Shown: positions 15,816-24,821 of the stretch, piece after piece
How the letters are laid out: the number at the start of each line of letters is the position of its first letter
How positions within the stretch are numbered: position 1 is the stretch's first letter
Assembly: GCF_035270045.1 (NCBI RefSeq)
Contig: NZ_DATFIP010000076.1
Coordinates: 62,001 to 126,000, forward strand
Source of the DNA: Salibaculum sp035270045
GTDB taxonomy: Bacteria; Pseudomonadota; Alphaproteobacteria; Rhodobacterales; Rhodobacteraceae
Direction of reading: 5' to 3'
DNA: 64,000 nt
Program-made: the position numbers and the translations under genes
The notes under the pieces: model-generated
The model's database searches: none
What the model was told of the DNA's origin: nothing
The model's input: the letters and a program-made list of their open reading frames with translations, nothing else

Positions 15816-17171
15816 TCAGGCGGCGTCCAGTGCTGTGGCGGCCAGCCATGCCTGCCAGTCGGTCTTGGCGCGGTCCGTGTAGGCGCGGTAGCGGTCCTTG
15901 CGGCCGCGGCGCCCGGGCCTGAGTCCTTCGACGGGGGGAAACAGCCCGAAGTTGACGTTCATGGGCTGGAAGGTCTTGGCCTCGGCCCCGCCGGTGATAT
16001 GCGTGACAAGCGCGCCCATGGCGGTGGTCTGCGGAACCGGTGGCAAAGGCGTGCCCGTGATCTCGGCCACGGCCAGCCGTCCGGCCAGAAGACCCATGGC
16101 GGCGCTTTCGACATAGCCCTCGACGCCAGTGATCTGACCCGCAAAGCGGATGTTCGGCTTCGTTCTCAGGCGCATCTGACCGTCGAGCAGGGTGGGCGCA
16201 TTCAGAAAGGTGTTGCGGTGTATGCCACCGAGTCGGGCGAAGGTCGCGTCCTGCAACCCGGGGATCATGCGAAAGACCTCCGTTTGCGCGCCATACTTCA
16301 TCTTGGTCTGGAAGCCGACTATATTATAAAGCGTTCCCAATGCGTTGTCTCGACGAAGTTGAACCACTGCATGAGGTTTGTCTTCGGGGAAATGGGGGTT
16401 CGTCAGGCCGATGGGCTTCATGGGGCCGTGGCGCAGGGTCTCGCGACCGCGCGCGGCCATGACCTCGATGGGCAGGCAACCGTCGAAGTAGCCGGCGGTT
16501 TCGCCGTCCTTGAACTCGGTCTTGTCTGCGGCCAGCAGGGCGTCGATGAAGGCCTCGTACTGGTCCCTGGTCATCGGGCAGTTGATGTAGGCCTTCTGTT
16601 CTTCCTCGGTCTCGCCCTTGTCATAGCGCGATTGTTCCCAGGCCTGCCCCATGTCGATGGTCTCGGCATAGACGATGGGTGCGATGGCATCGAAGAAGGC
16701 GAGCGCCTCGGCGCCGGTCTCTGCCCGGATCGCCTCGGCCAGCGGTCCCGAGGTCAGCGGCCCGGTGGCAATGATCCAGTGACCGTCGTCGGGCAGGGCG
16801 TCGATTTCCTCGTACGACACGCTGATCTTCGGATGCGCGGTCAGCGTTTCCGTGACGGCCGCGGCGAATGGATCGCGGTCGACGGCCAGCGCGCCGCCAG
16901 CGGGCAGCTTGTGGGCATCGGCTGTAGCCATGATGATACCACCCGCCTGACGCATCTCCCAGTGGAGCAGCCCCACCGCGTTCTGTTCGTCGTCATCCGA
17001 GCGGAAGGAGTTGGAACAGACCATTTCGGCCAGGTTGCCGGTGCGATGGGCAAAGGTCTCGACCCCGGGGCGCATTTCGTGGATGACCACGTGACACCCC
17101 GCGTTGGCGGCCTGCCATGCGGCCTCTGACCCGGCCATACCGCCGCCGACGATGTGAAGTATCTGTGTCAT
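15816..17171 (-). CDS. trmFO: Methylenetetrahydrofolate-tRNA-(uracil-5-)-methyltransferase TrmFO
   Basis: This 451-residue FAD enzyme methylates U54 of the tRNA T-loop using methylene-THF. The N-terminal dinucleotide fold is ILHIVGGGMAGSEAAWQAA. Further signatures are EMVCSNSFRSDD, GCLPIEVMAARG, VVQLRRDNALGTLYNIVGFQTKMKYG and AGQITGVEGYVESAAMG. Length is right for the family. It lies 51 bp downstream of the gyrA stop in the same direction and may share its transcript. Confidence 0.95.
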   Translation of the reverse strand: MTQILHIVGGGMAGSEAAWQAANAGCHVVIHEMRPGVETFAHRTGNLAEMVCSNSFRSDDDEQNAVGLLHWEMRQAGGIIMATADAHKLPAGGALAVDRDPFAAAVTETLTAHPKISVSYEEIDALPDDGHWIIATGPLTSGPLAEAIRAETGAEALAFFDAIAPIVYAETIDMGQAWEQSRYDKGETEEEQKAYINCPMTRDQYEAFIDALLAADKTEFKDGETAGYFDGCLPIEVMAARGRETLRHGPMKPIGLTNPHFPEDKPHAVVQLRRDNALGTLYNIVGFQTKMKYGAQTEVFRMIPGLQDATFARLGGIHRNTFLNAPTLLDGQMRLRTKPNIRFAGQITGVEGYVESAAMGLLAGRLAVAEITGTPLPPVPQTTAMGALVTHITGGAEAKTFQPMNVNFGLFPPVEGLRPGRRGRKDRYRAYTDRAKTDWQAWLAATALDAA

Positions 17172-17222
17172 GGCAGTCCAGATAGTGTGTCACGGGCCCA
17201 GAGAAAACCCCGGGCTCCGCGC

Positions 17223-19955
17223 TCAGTCCTGGTCGGCATCCTCGTCGCCCTGATCGGCGATCCATGCGACGCTGACCACTTCCTCGCCTTTGCCGGTGTT
17301 GAATACCTTGACGCCGCCGGCGCTGCGCGAGCGGAAGGAAATGCCTTCCACGGGCACGCGGATCGATTGGCCCTTGGACGTGGCCAGCATGATCTGGTCG
17401 TCCAGCTCCACCGGGAAGGAGGCCACGATCCTGCCGCCGCGCATGGCCTTGTCCATCGCCGCGACACCCATGCCGCCACGCCCGCGCACCGGGTAATCAT
17501 GCGACGACGACAGCTTGCCGGACCCACCCGCGGTGATCGTCAGGATCAGGTTCTCGGCGGCCGACATCTCGGCATAACGCGCGGGGCCGAGTTCGCCGGC
17601 GGGGGCCTCGTCATCCTCGTTCTCGGCCTCTTCGGTGATGCCGGCCATGGCACGGCGCATCTTCAGGTAGGCCGCACGTTCCTCGGCCTCGGCCTCGAAA
17701 TGGCGGATCACGGACATCGACACGACATGGTCCGACCCCGACAGCTTGATGCCGCGCACACCGGTGGAGTTGCGGCCCGCGAAGACCCGCACATCGGTGG
17801 TCGGAAACCGGATCGCCCGGCCCGCATTGGTGGTCAGCATCACGTCGTCACCCTCGGAGCAAATCCTTGCATTCACAAGACTTACGGAGCCATCTTCAGG
17901 CAGTTTCATGGCAATCTTGCCGTTGGATTTGACATTGGTGAAGTCCGACAGCCGGTTGCGCCGCACGTCGCCCGCGCTGGTGGCGAAGACGATCTGCAGG
18001 TCATCCCAGTCCTTTTCGTCCCGGTCCACCGGCATGATCGCTGCGATGGATACCCCCGTGGGGATCGGCAGGATGTTGACGATGGCCTTGCCCTTGGAGG
18101 TGCGCCCGCCCTGCGGGAGGCGCCACGTCTTGAGCTTGTAGACCATGCCATCCGTGGTGAAGAACAGCAGCTGCGTGTGGGTGTTGGCCACGAAGAGCGT
18201 GGTGACCACGTCGTCCTCTTTCAGGCTGCCGCCGGAAAGCCCTTTGCCGCCCCGTTTCTGGGCGCGGAAATCGGCCAGCGCGGTGCGCTTGATGTAACCG
18301 CCCTGGGTAACGGTGACGACCATGTCCTCGCGCTCAATGAGGTCCTCGTCGTCCATGTCGCCCGACCAGTCGACGATCTTGGTCCGGCGCGGCACGGCGA
18401 ATTGCTCTTTCACCTCGCGCAGCTCGTCCGCGATGATGCCCATGATCCTTTCGCGCGACCCCAGAATTTCGAGGTATTCCTTGATCTTGCCGGCCAGGTC
18501 TTCGAGTTCGTCGGTGACCTCCTGCACGCCGAGCTGGGTGAGGCGTTGCAGGCGCAGGTCGAGGATGGCACGGGCCTGCGTCTCGGACAGGTTGTAGGTG
18601 CCGTCCTCGTTGACCGGGTGCAGTGGGTCGTCGATCAGGCGCAGGTATTCGACGATGTCGCCCGCAGGCCAGCGGCGCTCCATCAGCCGGCGCCGCGCCT
18701 CGGGCGCGTCGGCCGAGGACCGGATCGTGGCAACGACCTCGTCCACGTTGGACACGGCGACGGCGAGTCCGCACAGCACGTGGCTGCGCTCGCGCGCCTT
18801 GCGCAGCAGGTAGGCCGTGCGGCGCGCCACAACGTCTTCTCGGAAATCAATGAAATAGCTCAGGAACTTGCGCAGGGTCAACGTCTCGGGCCGACCGCCG
18901 TTGAGCGCCAGCATGTTGCACCCGAAGGAGGTCTGCATCGGGGTGAAGCGATAAAGCTGGTTCAGAACCACCTCGGCGGTGGCGTCGCGCTTGAGCTCGA
19001 CCACCACGCGCACGCCCGACCGGTCACTCTCGTCCTGCACGTGGGCGATGCCCTCGATCCTGCGGTCGCGGGCCGCCTCGGCGATGCGGTCGATCATCGT
19101 GGCCTTGTTCACCTGGTAGGGGATCTCGTTCACCACGATGGCCCAGCGGTCCTTGCGCAGCTCCTCGACCTGGGCCTTGGCACGCACCACGACCGAGCCG
19201 CGCCCCTCCAGATAGGCCTTGCGGGCGCCCGAGCGGCCCAGCATCACCCCGCCGGTGGGGAAATCGGGGCCCGGGACATACTGGATCAGGTCCTCGCTGG
19301 ACAGGTCGGGGGTCTCGATCAGCGCCAGCGTCGCGTCGCAGACCTCGCCCAGGTTGTGCGGCGGGATGTTCGTGGCCATGCCCACGGCGATGCCGCCCGC
19401 CCCGTTGACCAGCATGTTCGGGAACCGCGCGGGCAGGACCGTCGGCTCGCGGTCACGGCCATCGTAGTTGTCCTGGAAATCGACCGTGTCCTTGTCGATA
19501 TCGGCCAGCAGGGCGCTGGCGGGCTTGTCCATGCGCACTTCGGTGTAGCGCATGGCCGCCGGGTTGTCGCCGTCCATCGAGCCGAAATTGCCCTGGCCAT
19601 CCAGCAGCGGCAGCGACATTGAAAAGGGCTGGGCCATGCGCACCAGCGCGTCGTAGATCGCCGAGTCGCCGTGGGGGTGGTAGGTCCCCATCACGTCGCC
19701 CACGGCGCGCGCGGATTTGCGATAGGGCTTGTCGTGGGTGTTGCCCGCCTCGTGCATGGCATAGAGAATGCGCCTGTGAACGGGCTTCAGGCCGTCGCGC
19801 AGATCGGGGATCGCGCGGCTGACGATCACGCTCATGGCGTAATCCAGGTAAGAGGCCTTCATCTCGTCCGAGATCGAGATGGACGGGCCATCGTAACCGG
19901 ACCCGTCGGGCCGATTTTCATCTTCGCTTCCAGGGGTTTCCGGGGTATCGCTCAT
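17223..19955 (-). CDS. gyrA: DNA gyrase subunit A
   Basis: This 910-residue topoisomerase subunit breaks and rejoins DNA to introduce negative supercoils with GyrB. The catalytic tyrosine is Tyr137 in AMRYTEVRM. The quinolone-resistance region reads YHPHGDSAIYD, so Ser98 and Asp102 match E. coli Ser83 and Asp87 in the susceptible form. The GyrA box QKRGGKG marks the C-terminal pinwheel. An acidic insert (EEAENEDDEAPAGE) lies in the C-terminal domain, which makes it longer than the E. coli protein (875). The C-terminus is acidic. Confidence 0.97.
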   Translation of the reverse strand: MSDTPETPGSEDENRPDGSGYDGPSISISDEMKASYLDYAMSVIVSRAIPDLRDGLKPVHRRILYAMHEAGNTHDKPYRKSARAVGDVMGTYHPHGDSAIYDALVRMAQPFSMSLPLLDGQGNFGSMDGDNPAAMRYTEVRMDKPASALLADIDKDTVDFQDNYDGRDREPTVLPARFPNMLVNGAGGIAVGMATNIPPHNLGEVCDATLALIETPDLSSEDLIQYVPGPDFPTGGVMLGRSGARKAYLEGRGSVVVRAKAQVEELRKDRWAIVVNEIPYQVNKATMIDRIAEAARDRRIEGIAHVQDESDRSGVRVVVELKRDATAEVVLNQLYRFTPMQTSFGCNMLALNGGRPETLTLRKFLSYFIDFREDVVARRTAYLLRKARERSHVLCGLAVAVSNVDEVVATIRSSADAPEARRRLMERRWPAGDIVEYLRLIDDPLHPVNEDGTYNLSETQARAILDLRLQRLTQLGVQEVTDELEDLAGKIKEYLEILGSRERIMGIIADELREVKEQFAVPRRTKIVDWSGDMDDEDLIEREDMVVTVTQGGYIKRTALADFRAQKRGGKGLSGGSLKEDDVVTTLFVANTHTQLLFFTTDGMVYKLKTWRLPQGGRTSKGKAIVNILPIPTGVSIAAIMPVDRDEKDWDDLQIVFATSAGDVRRNRLSDFTNVKSNGKIAMKLPEDGSVSLVNARICSEGDDVMLTTNAGRAIRFPTTDVRVFAGRNSTGVRGIKLSGSDHVVSMSVIRHFEAEAEERAAYLKMRRAMAGITEEAENEDDEAPAGELGPARYAEMSAAENLILTITAGGSGKLSSSHDYPVRGRGGMGVAAMDKAMRGGRIVASFPVELDDQIMLATSKGQSIRVPVEGISFRSRSAGGVKVFNTGKGEEVVSVAWIADQGDEDADQD

Positions 19956-20060
19956 GCTTGCCGCCTGTTGGTGCCGGGCATCGGCCGGGCACGTCTAGAT
20001 ATTGTTGGGCAGGGTATATCACCCCCGAGGGATGGGGTGCAATGGGCGCCGTGAATGTCC

Positions 20061-20100
20061 GTTGGCAGCCAGGGGCGGTGTCTGCCAACAAACTGTTTTT
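20061..20100. other. Hairpin followed by T5 between gyrA and usg
   Basis: GTTGGCAG (20061-20068) and CTGCCAAC (20082-20089) form a perfect 8-bp stem, with TTTTT at 20096-20100. It resembles a terminator on the + strand, yet no + strand gene lies upstream. It may act in the gyrA leader on the other strand or end an unseen short transcript. Confidence 0.45.
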
Positions 20101-20159
20101 GTTGACTTCTTAACCATTCCGGACGTCACATGGACGCAAGGTCCACAACGGAGCGGGTG

Positions 20160-20426
20160 ATGACACAGGAAACGGAAATGATGCTGCGGGGCTACGGGCT
20201 GACCACGGCGGAGTTTTTTTACCGTATGCCCGACTATCCCAGCGTGCTGAACAGCTTCATCTGGCAGGACTACGACCGGGCGCCCGACCATGACCGGCTG
20301 ATGGGATTCATTGACTTCTGGAAGGCCGAGATCGAGGGGCAGTTGCACTCGGTCCGCTTCACCCACCGCAAGCTGATCGCGCCGGGCCAATGGCGCAACG
20401 TCGTGGGTGAGCTGACCTATCACTAG
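20160..20426 (+). CDS. Usg family protein
   Basis: This 88-residue cytoplasmic protein has the recognisable Usg pattern: LRGYGLTTAEFFYRMPDYPS, then FIWQDYDRAPDHDRL, then FWKAEIEGQLHSVRFTH. Usg was named from the Caulobacter trp operon region; its role is unknown. Here it is far from trp genes, between gyrA and the arginine catabolic operon. The ATG at 20160 has GGAG 6-7 bases upstream; the ATG at 20130 would add 10 residues without a ribosome-binding site. Confidence 0.88.
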   Translation: MTQETEMMLRGYGLTTAEFFYRMPDYPSVLNSFIWQDYDRAPDHDRLMGFIDFWKAEIEGQLHSVRFTHRKLIAPGQWRNVVGELTYH

Positions 20427-20432
20427 GGCAGC

Positions 20433-21476
20433 TCATTTCGCCCGGTTCAGCATCCCGTAAAGGTCGCGGGGATCATCCGGGTCGGCCAGCAGGTCCAGCA
20501 ACTGGTAATGGGCGCGGCCCGCGATGCTGTCATGGATCACCTTGAGCGCCGAGAAATCCTCGATCGCGAAGCCGACGCTGTCGAAAAGGGTGATCTGGGC
20601 GGCATCCCGGCGCCCCGGGGCCTTGCCGGCGAAGACCTCCCACAGCTCGGCCACAGGGTGATCCTCCGCCATTTGCTGGATCTCGCCCTCGACGCGGGTC
20701 TGGGGCGGGTATTCCACGAAGACCGAGGCCCGGTTGAGGATGCCCGGCGCCAGTTCGGTCTTGCCGGGACAGTCTCCACCGATGGCATTGATGTGCACGC
20801 CGGGGCCGACCATGTTGTCAGACAGGATCGTGGCATATTGCTTGTCGGCGGTGCAGGTTGTCAGGATCTGGGCGCCTTCGATCGCCTCTTCGGCGCTGGA
20901 GCAGGGCACCACGGTCAGTTCGCTGCCGGCCAGGTTGCGGGCGCATTTCTCGGTCGCAGCCGGGTCCTTGTCCCAGAGCCGCACCGTGTCGATGCCGCAG
21001 ATCGCCTGGAAGGCGCGGCACTGGAATTCCGATTGCGCGCCGTTTCCGATCATCGCCATGGTCGTCGCGCCCGGCGGCGCGAGGTGTTTGCCCGCCAGCG
21101 CCGACATCGCCGCGGTGCGCAGCGCGGTCAGCAGGGTCATTTCCGTCAGCAGCACCGGGTAGCCCGTCTCGACCGAGGCCAGCAGACCGAAGGCGGTGAC
21201 GGTCTGCAGCCCGGTATAGGTGTTGCGGGGATGCCCGTTGACGTATTTGAAACCGTAAAGCTCGCCATCCGAGGTCGGCATCAGCTCGATCACGCCCAAG
21301 GGGCTGTGGCTGGCGACGCGCGGGGTCTTGTCGAAGCTTTCCCAGCGCAGGAAATCGGCCTCGATGGTCCCGGCCAGGCGGCGCAGCATCTCTTCCAGCC
21401 CGATCTCGTGCACCAGGCGCATCATGTTCTCGACGGAAACGAAGGGCACGAGGGCCCGTTCGGAAGGATCGGTCAT
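20433..21476 (-). CDS. Ornithine cyclodeaminase
   Basis: This 347-residue NAD-dependent enzyme of the OCD/mu-crystallin family converts ornithine to proline with release of ammonia. Visible parts are the substrate-binding LMPTSDGELYGFKYVNGHP segment, LLTALRTAAMSALAGKHLAP, the Rossmann glycine motif MAMIGNGAQSEFQ and GVHINAIGGDCPGKTEL. It overlaps the arginase stop by 4 bp, so the pair forms an arginine to ornithine to proline route. The length and the GFKYVNGHP segment favour true OCD over alanine dehydrogenase-like relatives. Confidence 0.9.
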   Translation of the reverse strand: MTDPSERALVPFVSVENMMRLVHEIGLEEMLRRLAGTIEADFLRWESFDKTPRVASHSPLGVIELMPTSDGELYGFKYVNGHPRNTYTGLQTVTAFGLLASVETGYPVLLTEMTLLTALRTAAMSALAGKHLAPPGATTMAMIGNGAQSEFQCRAFQAICGIDTVRLWDKDPAATEKCARNLAGSELTVVPCSSAEEAIEGAQILTTCTADKQYATILSDNMVGPGVHINAIGGDCPGKTELAPGILNRASVFVEYPPQTRVEGEIQQMAEDHPVAELWEVFAGKAPGRRDAAQITLFDSVGFAIEDFSALKVIHDSIAGRAHYQLLDLLADPDDPRDLYGMLNRAK

Positions 21477-22396
21477 GCGTAACTCCGTGTCGGGCGGTCA
21501 AATATCCGGCGGCCCATGAGAGAGGCAGCCAGGTCGACCATGGCCGAGGCCGTGCGGCCGCGTTCGTCCAGGAAGGGGTTGAGTTCCACCAGGTCCAGCG
21601 CCGCGAGGCAGCCGCTGTCGTGCAGCATTTCCATGACCAGGTGCGCCTCGCGGAAACTGGCCCCGCCGGGCACGGTGGTGCCGACGGCCGGGGCCAGCCC
21701 AGGGTCGAGGAAATCGACGTCGAGCGAAACATGCAACAGCCCGTCCGCCGCCCGGATCCGGTCAAGGAAGGCCGCCAGTGGTCCGGCGATGCCGTGTTCG
21801 TCGATCATGCGCATGTCGGTCAACGCAATGTCCGTCTCCGCCAGCATGGTCCGCTCGGCCGGATCGACAGACCGCAGGCCGATCATGGCAACGCGGTCGG
21901 AAGGAATGGGGGCTGCGAGCGGCGGAAAGGCTTCGAACCCAGGTTGGCCCGTGACGTAGGCGACCGGCGTGCCGTGAAGGTGGCCGGATCGGGTTGTCTG
22001 CGGCGTGTTGAAATCGGAATGGGCATCGAGCCAGAGCAGGAACAGCGGCCGGCCCTGTTCCGCGGCGTGCGCGGCCATGCCCGCGACCGATCCCAGCGAC
22101 AGTGCATGATCGCCGCCAAGGAAGATCGGCAGGCCTTGGGGCGCGGCCTGCCGCGCGGCACGCGCCAGGGTGCGGGTCCAGCCGACAGTGGTGGGCAGGT
22201 CGTGCAGATGCGCATCGGCGGGGATATCGACCGGCTCGGGGGCAAGGTTGCCCAGGTCCGCGACAGTGTGCCCGAGGGCGGTCAGCTGGTCGATCAGCCC
22301 CGCCACGCGAAGGGCGTCGGGTCCCATCAGGCAACCGTCGCGGCGCTTGCCGCTGTCCACCGGGGCGCCAATGAGAATGCAATGCGTTTGGTTCAT
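21473..22396 (-). CDS. Arginase
   Basis: This 307-residue ureohydrolase cleaves arginine to ornithine and urea. The manganese ligands appear in GGDHALSLGSV, WLDAHSDFNTP and SLDVDFLDPGLAP. Other family segments are GAPVDSGKRRDGCLMGPDALR at the N-terminus and ELNPFLDERGRTA near the end. The ATG at 22396 matches the family start; the open frame further upstream is not conserved. It is the first gene of an operon with ornithine cyclodeaminase and divergent from an Lrp-type regulator 83 bp away. Confidence 0.93.
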   Translation of the reverse strand: MNQTHCILIGAPVDSGKRRDGCLMGPDALRVAGLIDQLTALGHTVADLGNLAPEPVDIPADAHLHDLPTTVGWTRTLARAARQAAPQGLPIFLGGDHALSLGSVAGMAAHAAEQGRPLFLLWLDAHSDFNTPQTTRSGHLHGTPVAYVTGQPGFEAFPPLAAPIPSDRVAMIGLRSVDPAERTMLAETDIALTDMRMIDEHGIAGPLAAFLDRIRAADGLLHVSLDVDFLDPGLAPAVGTTVPGGASFREAHLVMEMLHDSGCLAALDLVELNPFLDERGRTASAMVDLAASLMGRRIFDRPTRSYA

Positions 22397-22439
22397 ACCA
22401 GTGTCATCGCCCGGAACGACCCCTCCGGGAACTGGCCAA

Positions 22440-22449
22440 TTTGCGCAAA
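22440..22449. promoter_or_regulatory. Palindrome TTTGCGCAAA between arginase and its regulator
   Basis: A perfect 10-bp palindrome sits in the 83-bp region shared by the divergent arginase and Lrp-type genes. Its position, AT-GC-AT form and neighbours make it a plausible Lrp-type operator. No experimental motif is known to me. Confidence 0.4.
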
Positions 22450-22479
22450 GTGATTTATCAATGCCTAAAATGGACAAGC

Positions 22480-22905
22480 ATGATGGACGAATTGGACAAG
22501 GCCCTGATCGTCGCCCTGCAACGCGACGGCCGCGCCAGCCTGTCTGAGCTGGCGCATGACCTGAAGGTCACGCGCGCCACGGTGCGGGCGCGGCTGGACA
22601 AGCTGCGCGACAATGGCGAGATTTCGGGCTTCACCGTGCTGACCCGCGCCGATGTCTCGCCCCATCCGGTGCGCGGCTTGATGATGCTGGGCATCGAGGG
22701 GCGTGGCACCGAACGGGTGATGCGGCTGCTGGCCGCCATGCCCGAGGTCCAGGCGGTGCATTCGACCAACGGCCATTGGGACCTGATCGCCGAGATCGGC
22801 ACGCCGACACTGCTGGACCTGGACAGCACGCTGTTCCGCATTCGCCGGATGGAAGGGGTCACGCGATCCGAGACCAACCTGTTGCTGTCCACGCGGCGCG
22901 GTTAG
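22480..22905 (+). CDS. Lrp/AsnC family transcriptional regulator
   Basis: This is about 141 residues. The N-terminal helix-turn-helix is DELDKALIVALQRDGRASLS followed by ELAHDLKVTRATVRARLDKL. A linker leads to the RAM domain (about 65-135), which contains VRGLMMLGIEG and VQAVHSTNGHWDLIAEIGTP. Proteins of this type sense amino acids and usually control the divergent gene, here arginase and ornithine cyclodeaminase. ATGATG offers two possible starts (22480, 22483). Its stop codon overlaps the dsbB stop on the other strand. Confidence 0.92.
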   Translation: MMDELDKALIVALQRDGRASLSELAHDLKVTRATVRARLDKLRDNGEISGFTVLTRADVSPHPVRGLMMLGIEGRGTERVMRLLAAMPEVQAVHSTNGHWDLIAEIGTPTLLDLDSTLFRIRRMEGVTRSETNLLLSTRRG

Positions 22906-23351
22906 CGGCGGGCGGCCCAGACCCAGAGCGCGGCAAGTGCGAATGATATCAGCGCGTTGTAGCTGGCCATGGACAGGCCCAAGAGAGACCAGACGACCTC
23001 GTCACACAGGACCACGGGCGCGATATCGGTCGAGAGCAGGTCGCTGCCCAGCCCGGCATCCGACCCGGTGCAGCTGGCCGGGCCGTCCCACCAGCCGCGC
23101 TCGACACCCGTATGAAAGACCCCGATGCCGCCCGTCGTGGCCGCGGCCAGCGCGCCCAGCAGCAAGAGCGGCGTGGCCGGACGCCAGATCACCAGGGCCA
23201 GTGCCCCGATCACGATGGCTGCCGCATGGGGCCAGCGCTGCCAAAGGCACATCGTACAGGGTGGGTAGCCCAGCGCCTGGAACAGGAAAGCGCCTGCCAG
23301 AAGGGCAAAGGACCCGCCAGCGGCGAGAAAGGTCAGCTGGGTGCGTGTCAT
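22902..23351 (-). CDS. dsbB: Disulfide bond formation protein B (DsbB-like)
   Basis: This 149-residue inner-membrane protein has four predicted spans. The first periplasmic cysteine pair is Cys32/Cys35 in GYPPCTMCLWQRWPH. The second pair is Cys94 and Cys116, flanking a soluble loop (ASCTGSDAGLGS...PVVLCDEVVW). DsbB reoxidises DsbA and passes electrons to quinone. It overlaps the YqaA-type gene upstream by 4 bp. No dsbA is adjacent; the FrnE-like gene at 41048 is a cytoplasmic relative. Confidence 0.9.
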   Translation of the reverse strand: MTRTQLTFLAAGGSFALLAGAFLFQALGYPPCTMCLWQRWPHAAAIVIGALALVIWRPATPLLLLGALAAATTGGIGVFHTGVERGWWDGPASCTGSDAGLGSDLLSTDIAPVVLCDEVVWSLLGLSMASYNALISFALAALWVWAARR

Positions 23352-23926
23352 AGGTGGCTCACCAGGTAGAAGCCGCCAACGAGTAGGACACAGAAGGCGG
23401 CGAAGACAAGCCCGAGCCGGCGCTCGATGAAATCGCGGATCGGGGCGCCGAACTGCCACAACAGGGCGGCTACGATGAAAAAGCGCAGCCCCCGCGCGAT
23501 GATCGAGGTCACGATGAAGGTGCCGACCGGCATGGCCGTCCAGCCCGACATGATCGTGATGACCTTGTAGGGAAAGGGCGTCAGTCCCGCGACCAGCACC
23601 GCCCAGAACCCCACGTCGTTGAAACGCTGGTTGAAGGCTTCCATGCTGTCGCCCTTTCCCAGCGCCTCGAGGATGGGCTGGCCGATGGAGTCGTAGGCGA
23701 AGGCCCCGATGGCATAGCCCAGCATCCCGCCAAGCACCGAGAACACCAGGCACACAGCCGCGATCAGCCAGGCCCGTCGCGGCGCGGCCAGTATCATGGG
23801 GATCATCAGGACATCGGGCGGGATCGGAAAGACGGAGCTTTCAACGAAGGCAACCACGGCAAGCACCCAGAGCGCCCGGGGGTGGTCGGCCATGGACATG
23901 GTCCAGTCGTAGAGGCGGCGGATCAT
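23348..23926 (-). CDS. YqaA/DedA-like VTT-domain membrane protein
   Basis: This 192-residue inner-membrane protein has a VVAFVESSVFPIPPDVLMIPM segment, a re-entrant-loop-like GGMLGYAIGAFAYDSIG and GLTPFPYKVITIMSGW. These mark the SNARE-associated/VTT superfamily, YqaA branch. DedA-type proteins have been linked to lipid carrier recycling; YqaA function is undefined. The ATG at 23926 is chosen because the upstream extension has no conservation. It is coupled to dsbB by a 4-bp overlap. Confidence 0.87.
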   Translation of the reverse strand: MIRRLYDWTMSMADHPRALWVLAVVAFVESSVFPIPPDVLMIPMILAAPRRAWLIAAVCLVFSVLGGMLGYAIGAFAYDSIGQPILEALGKGDSMEAFNQRFNDVGFWAVLVAGLTPFPYKVITIMSGWTAMPVGTFIVTSIIARGLRFFIVAALLWQFGAPIRDFIERRLGLVFAAFCVLLVGGFYLVSHL

Positions 23927-24061
23927 GCTGGGGTCCGGGATGGCTGGGTCGGTGCGGGGCCTTAGGCCACGGAACCCCGCCGGGGTCAATAGAGGTCCGG
24001 TCCGGGGGCGCCGTTTCCGCGTTGACCTCGCGCCGGAGCGGGGCTATCGAGCATCCCGGCA

Positions 24062-24147
24062 GCCGGTGTGGCGGAACGGTAGACGCAGGGGATTCAAAAT
24101 CCCCCGATGGCAACATCGTGAGGGTTCGAATCCCTCCACCGGCACCA
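24062..24147 (+). tRNA. tRNA-Leu (anticodon CAA)
   Basis: The acceptor stem GCCGGTG pairs with CACCGGC. The anticodon stem-loop GGGGA-TTCAAAA-TCCCC gives anticodon CAA. A long variable arm (GATG-GCAA-CATC) is typical of tRNA-Leu. The T arm is GAGGG-TTCGAAT-CCCTC, and ACCA including encoded CCA ends the gene. No integrase or att duplication is seen next to it. Confidence 0.97.
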
Positions 24148-24821
24148 AATCCGTACCAGGGCGAAGGCAGGATGACGTCCGGCTCGGGCCGGGCGGATTG
24201 TGGCACGCCGCCGTGATCCTGCCACATTCCGGTGGGCCATCTCCACGCAAGGCGAATCGAATTGTTCTCGTTTCGAGAAAGAAACAGGATCGGCCGTGGG
24301 ATTGATCTGCATCCGGTAACGGACTGCTCAGGTCGCCTGGGGGAATTGTCGGCTGTTTGGCGGGGAAAAAGGCGCCGCGCGCCGCATTCGGCCAAACATT
24401 GAATTCCAAGCAAAAATCTACCCAGAGTTGTAAATTCGGCGTCGAAAGCGGAGATTCACTCTCCTTAAGGACAGGGTCAGTTTCACAAATCGAAACAATC
24501 CTCCCGCAATAATAAGATTCTTGCGGGTCTGTGTTAACCAATTACGTCCGAAATCAGGCGGTTGCCGACAACTTTCGGACATTTTTCCCTTTGTCAGACT
24601 GCGGCATGGGTTTATTCCAGTCTTGGGGGCTGAGGTGCCATGGCGCACCGGGCCGATGTCTCATCGGTTTCGAGCATGTCTGCAGCTTGGGGTGACAACC
24701 CCACTGTCGTGACAAGAAATGATTAACCAGTCGGCCCTGTCAGGGTCGGCACCGACCGGGTCTGTCCGGGAGGTATTTTTGCGAATTTGGCCGCACGCCT
24801 GGCCGATCGGGAGACGCTGAA
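24148..24821 (+). other. 674-bp gene-free region with hairpins and one terminator
   Basis: No convincing gene is present. The stretch 24400-24620 is clearly more AT-rich than its surroundings. It holds a 7-bp hairpin (24503-24509 with 24521-24527, CCCGCAA/TTGCGGG). Next is an 8-bp hairpin (24546-24553 with 2473-24580 numbering 24573-24580, GTCCGAAA/TTTCGGAC) followed by ATTTTTCCCTTT. That second unit looks like a Rho-independent terminator on the + strand, so a small RNA may end near 24586. TTAACC half-sites occur at 24534 and 24723, before the Hint-protein gene. Confidence 0.5.

Noticed and set aside
17154..19622. Plus-strand open frame of 822 codons
   Set aside because: Shadow of gyrA, rich in His/Gly/Val typical of reverse-frame translation.
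24062..24147. tRNA-Leu as an integration site for a mobile element
   Set aside because: No integrase nearby and no duplicated tRNA 3' end was found in the following region.
24418..24648. Minus-strand open frame of 76 codons
   Set aside because: Basic, low-complexity translation without a ribosome-binding site, across predicted hairpins.
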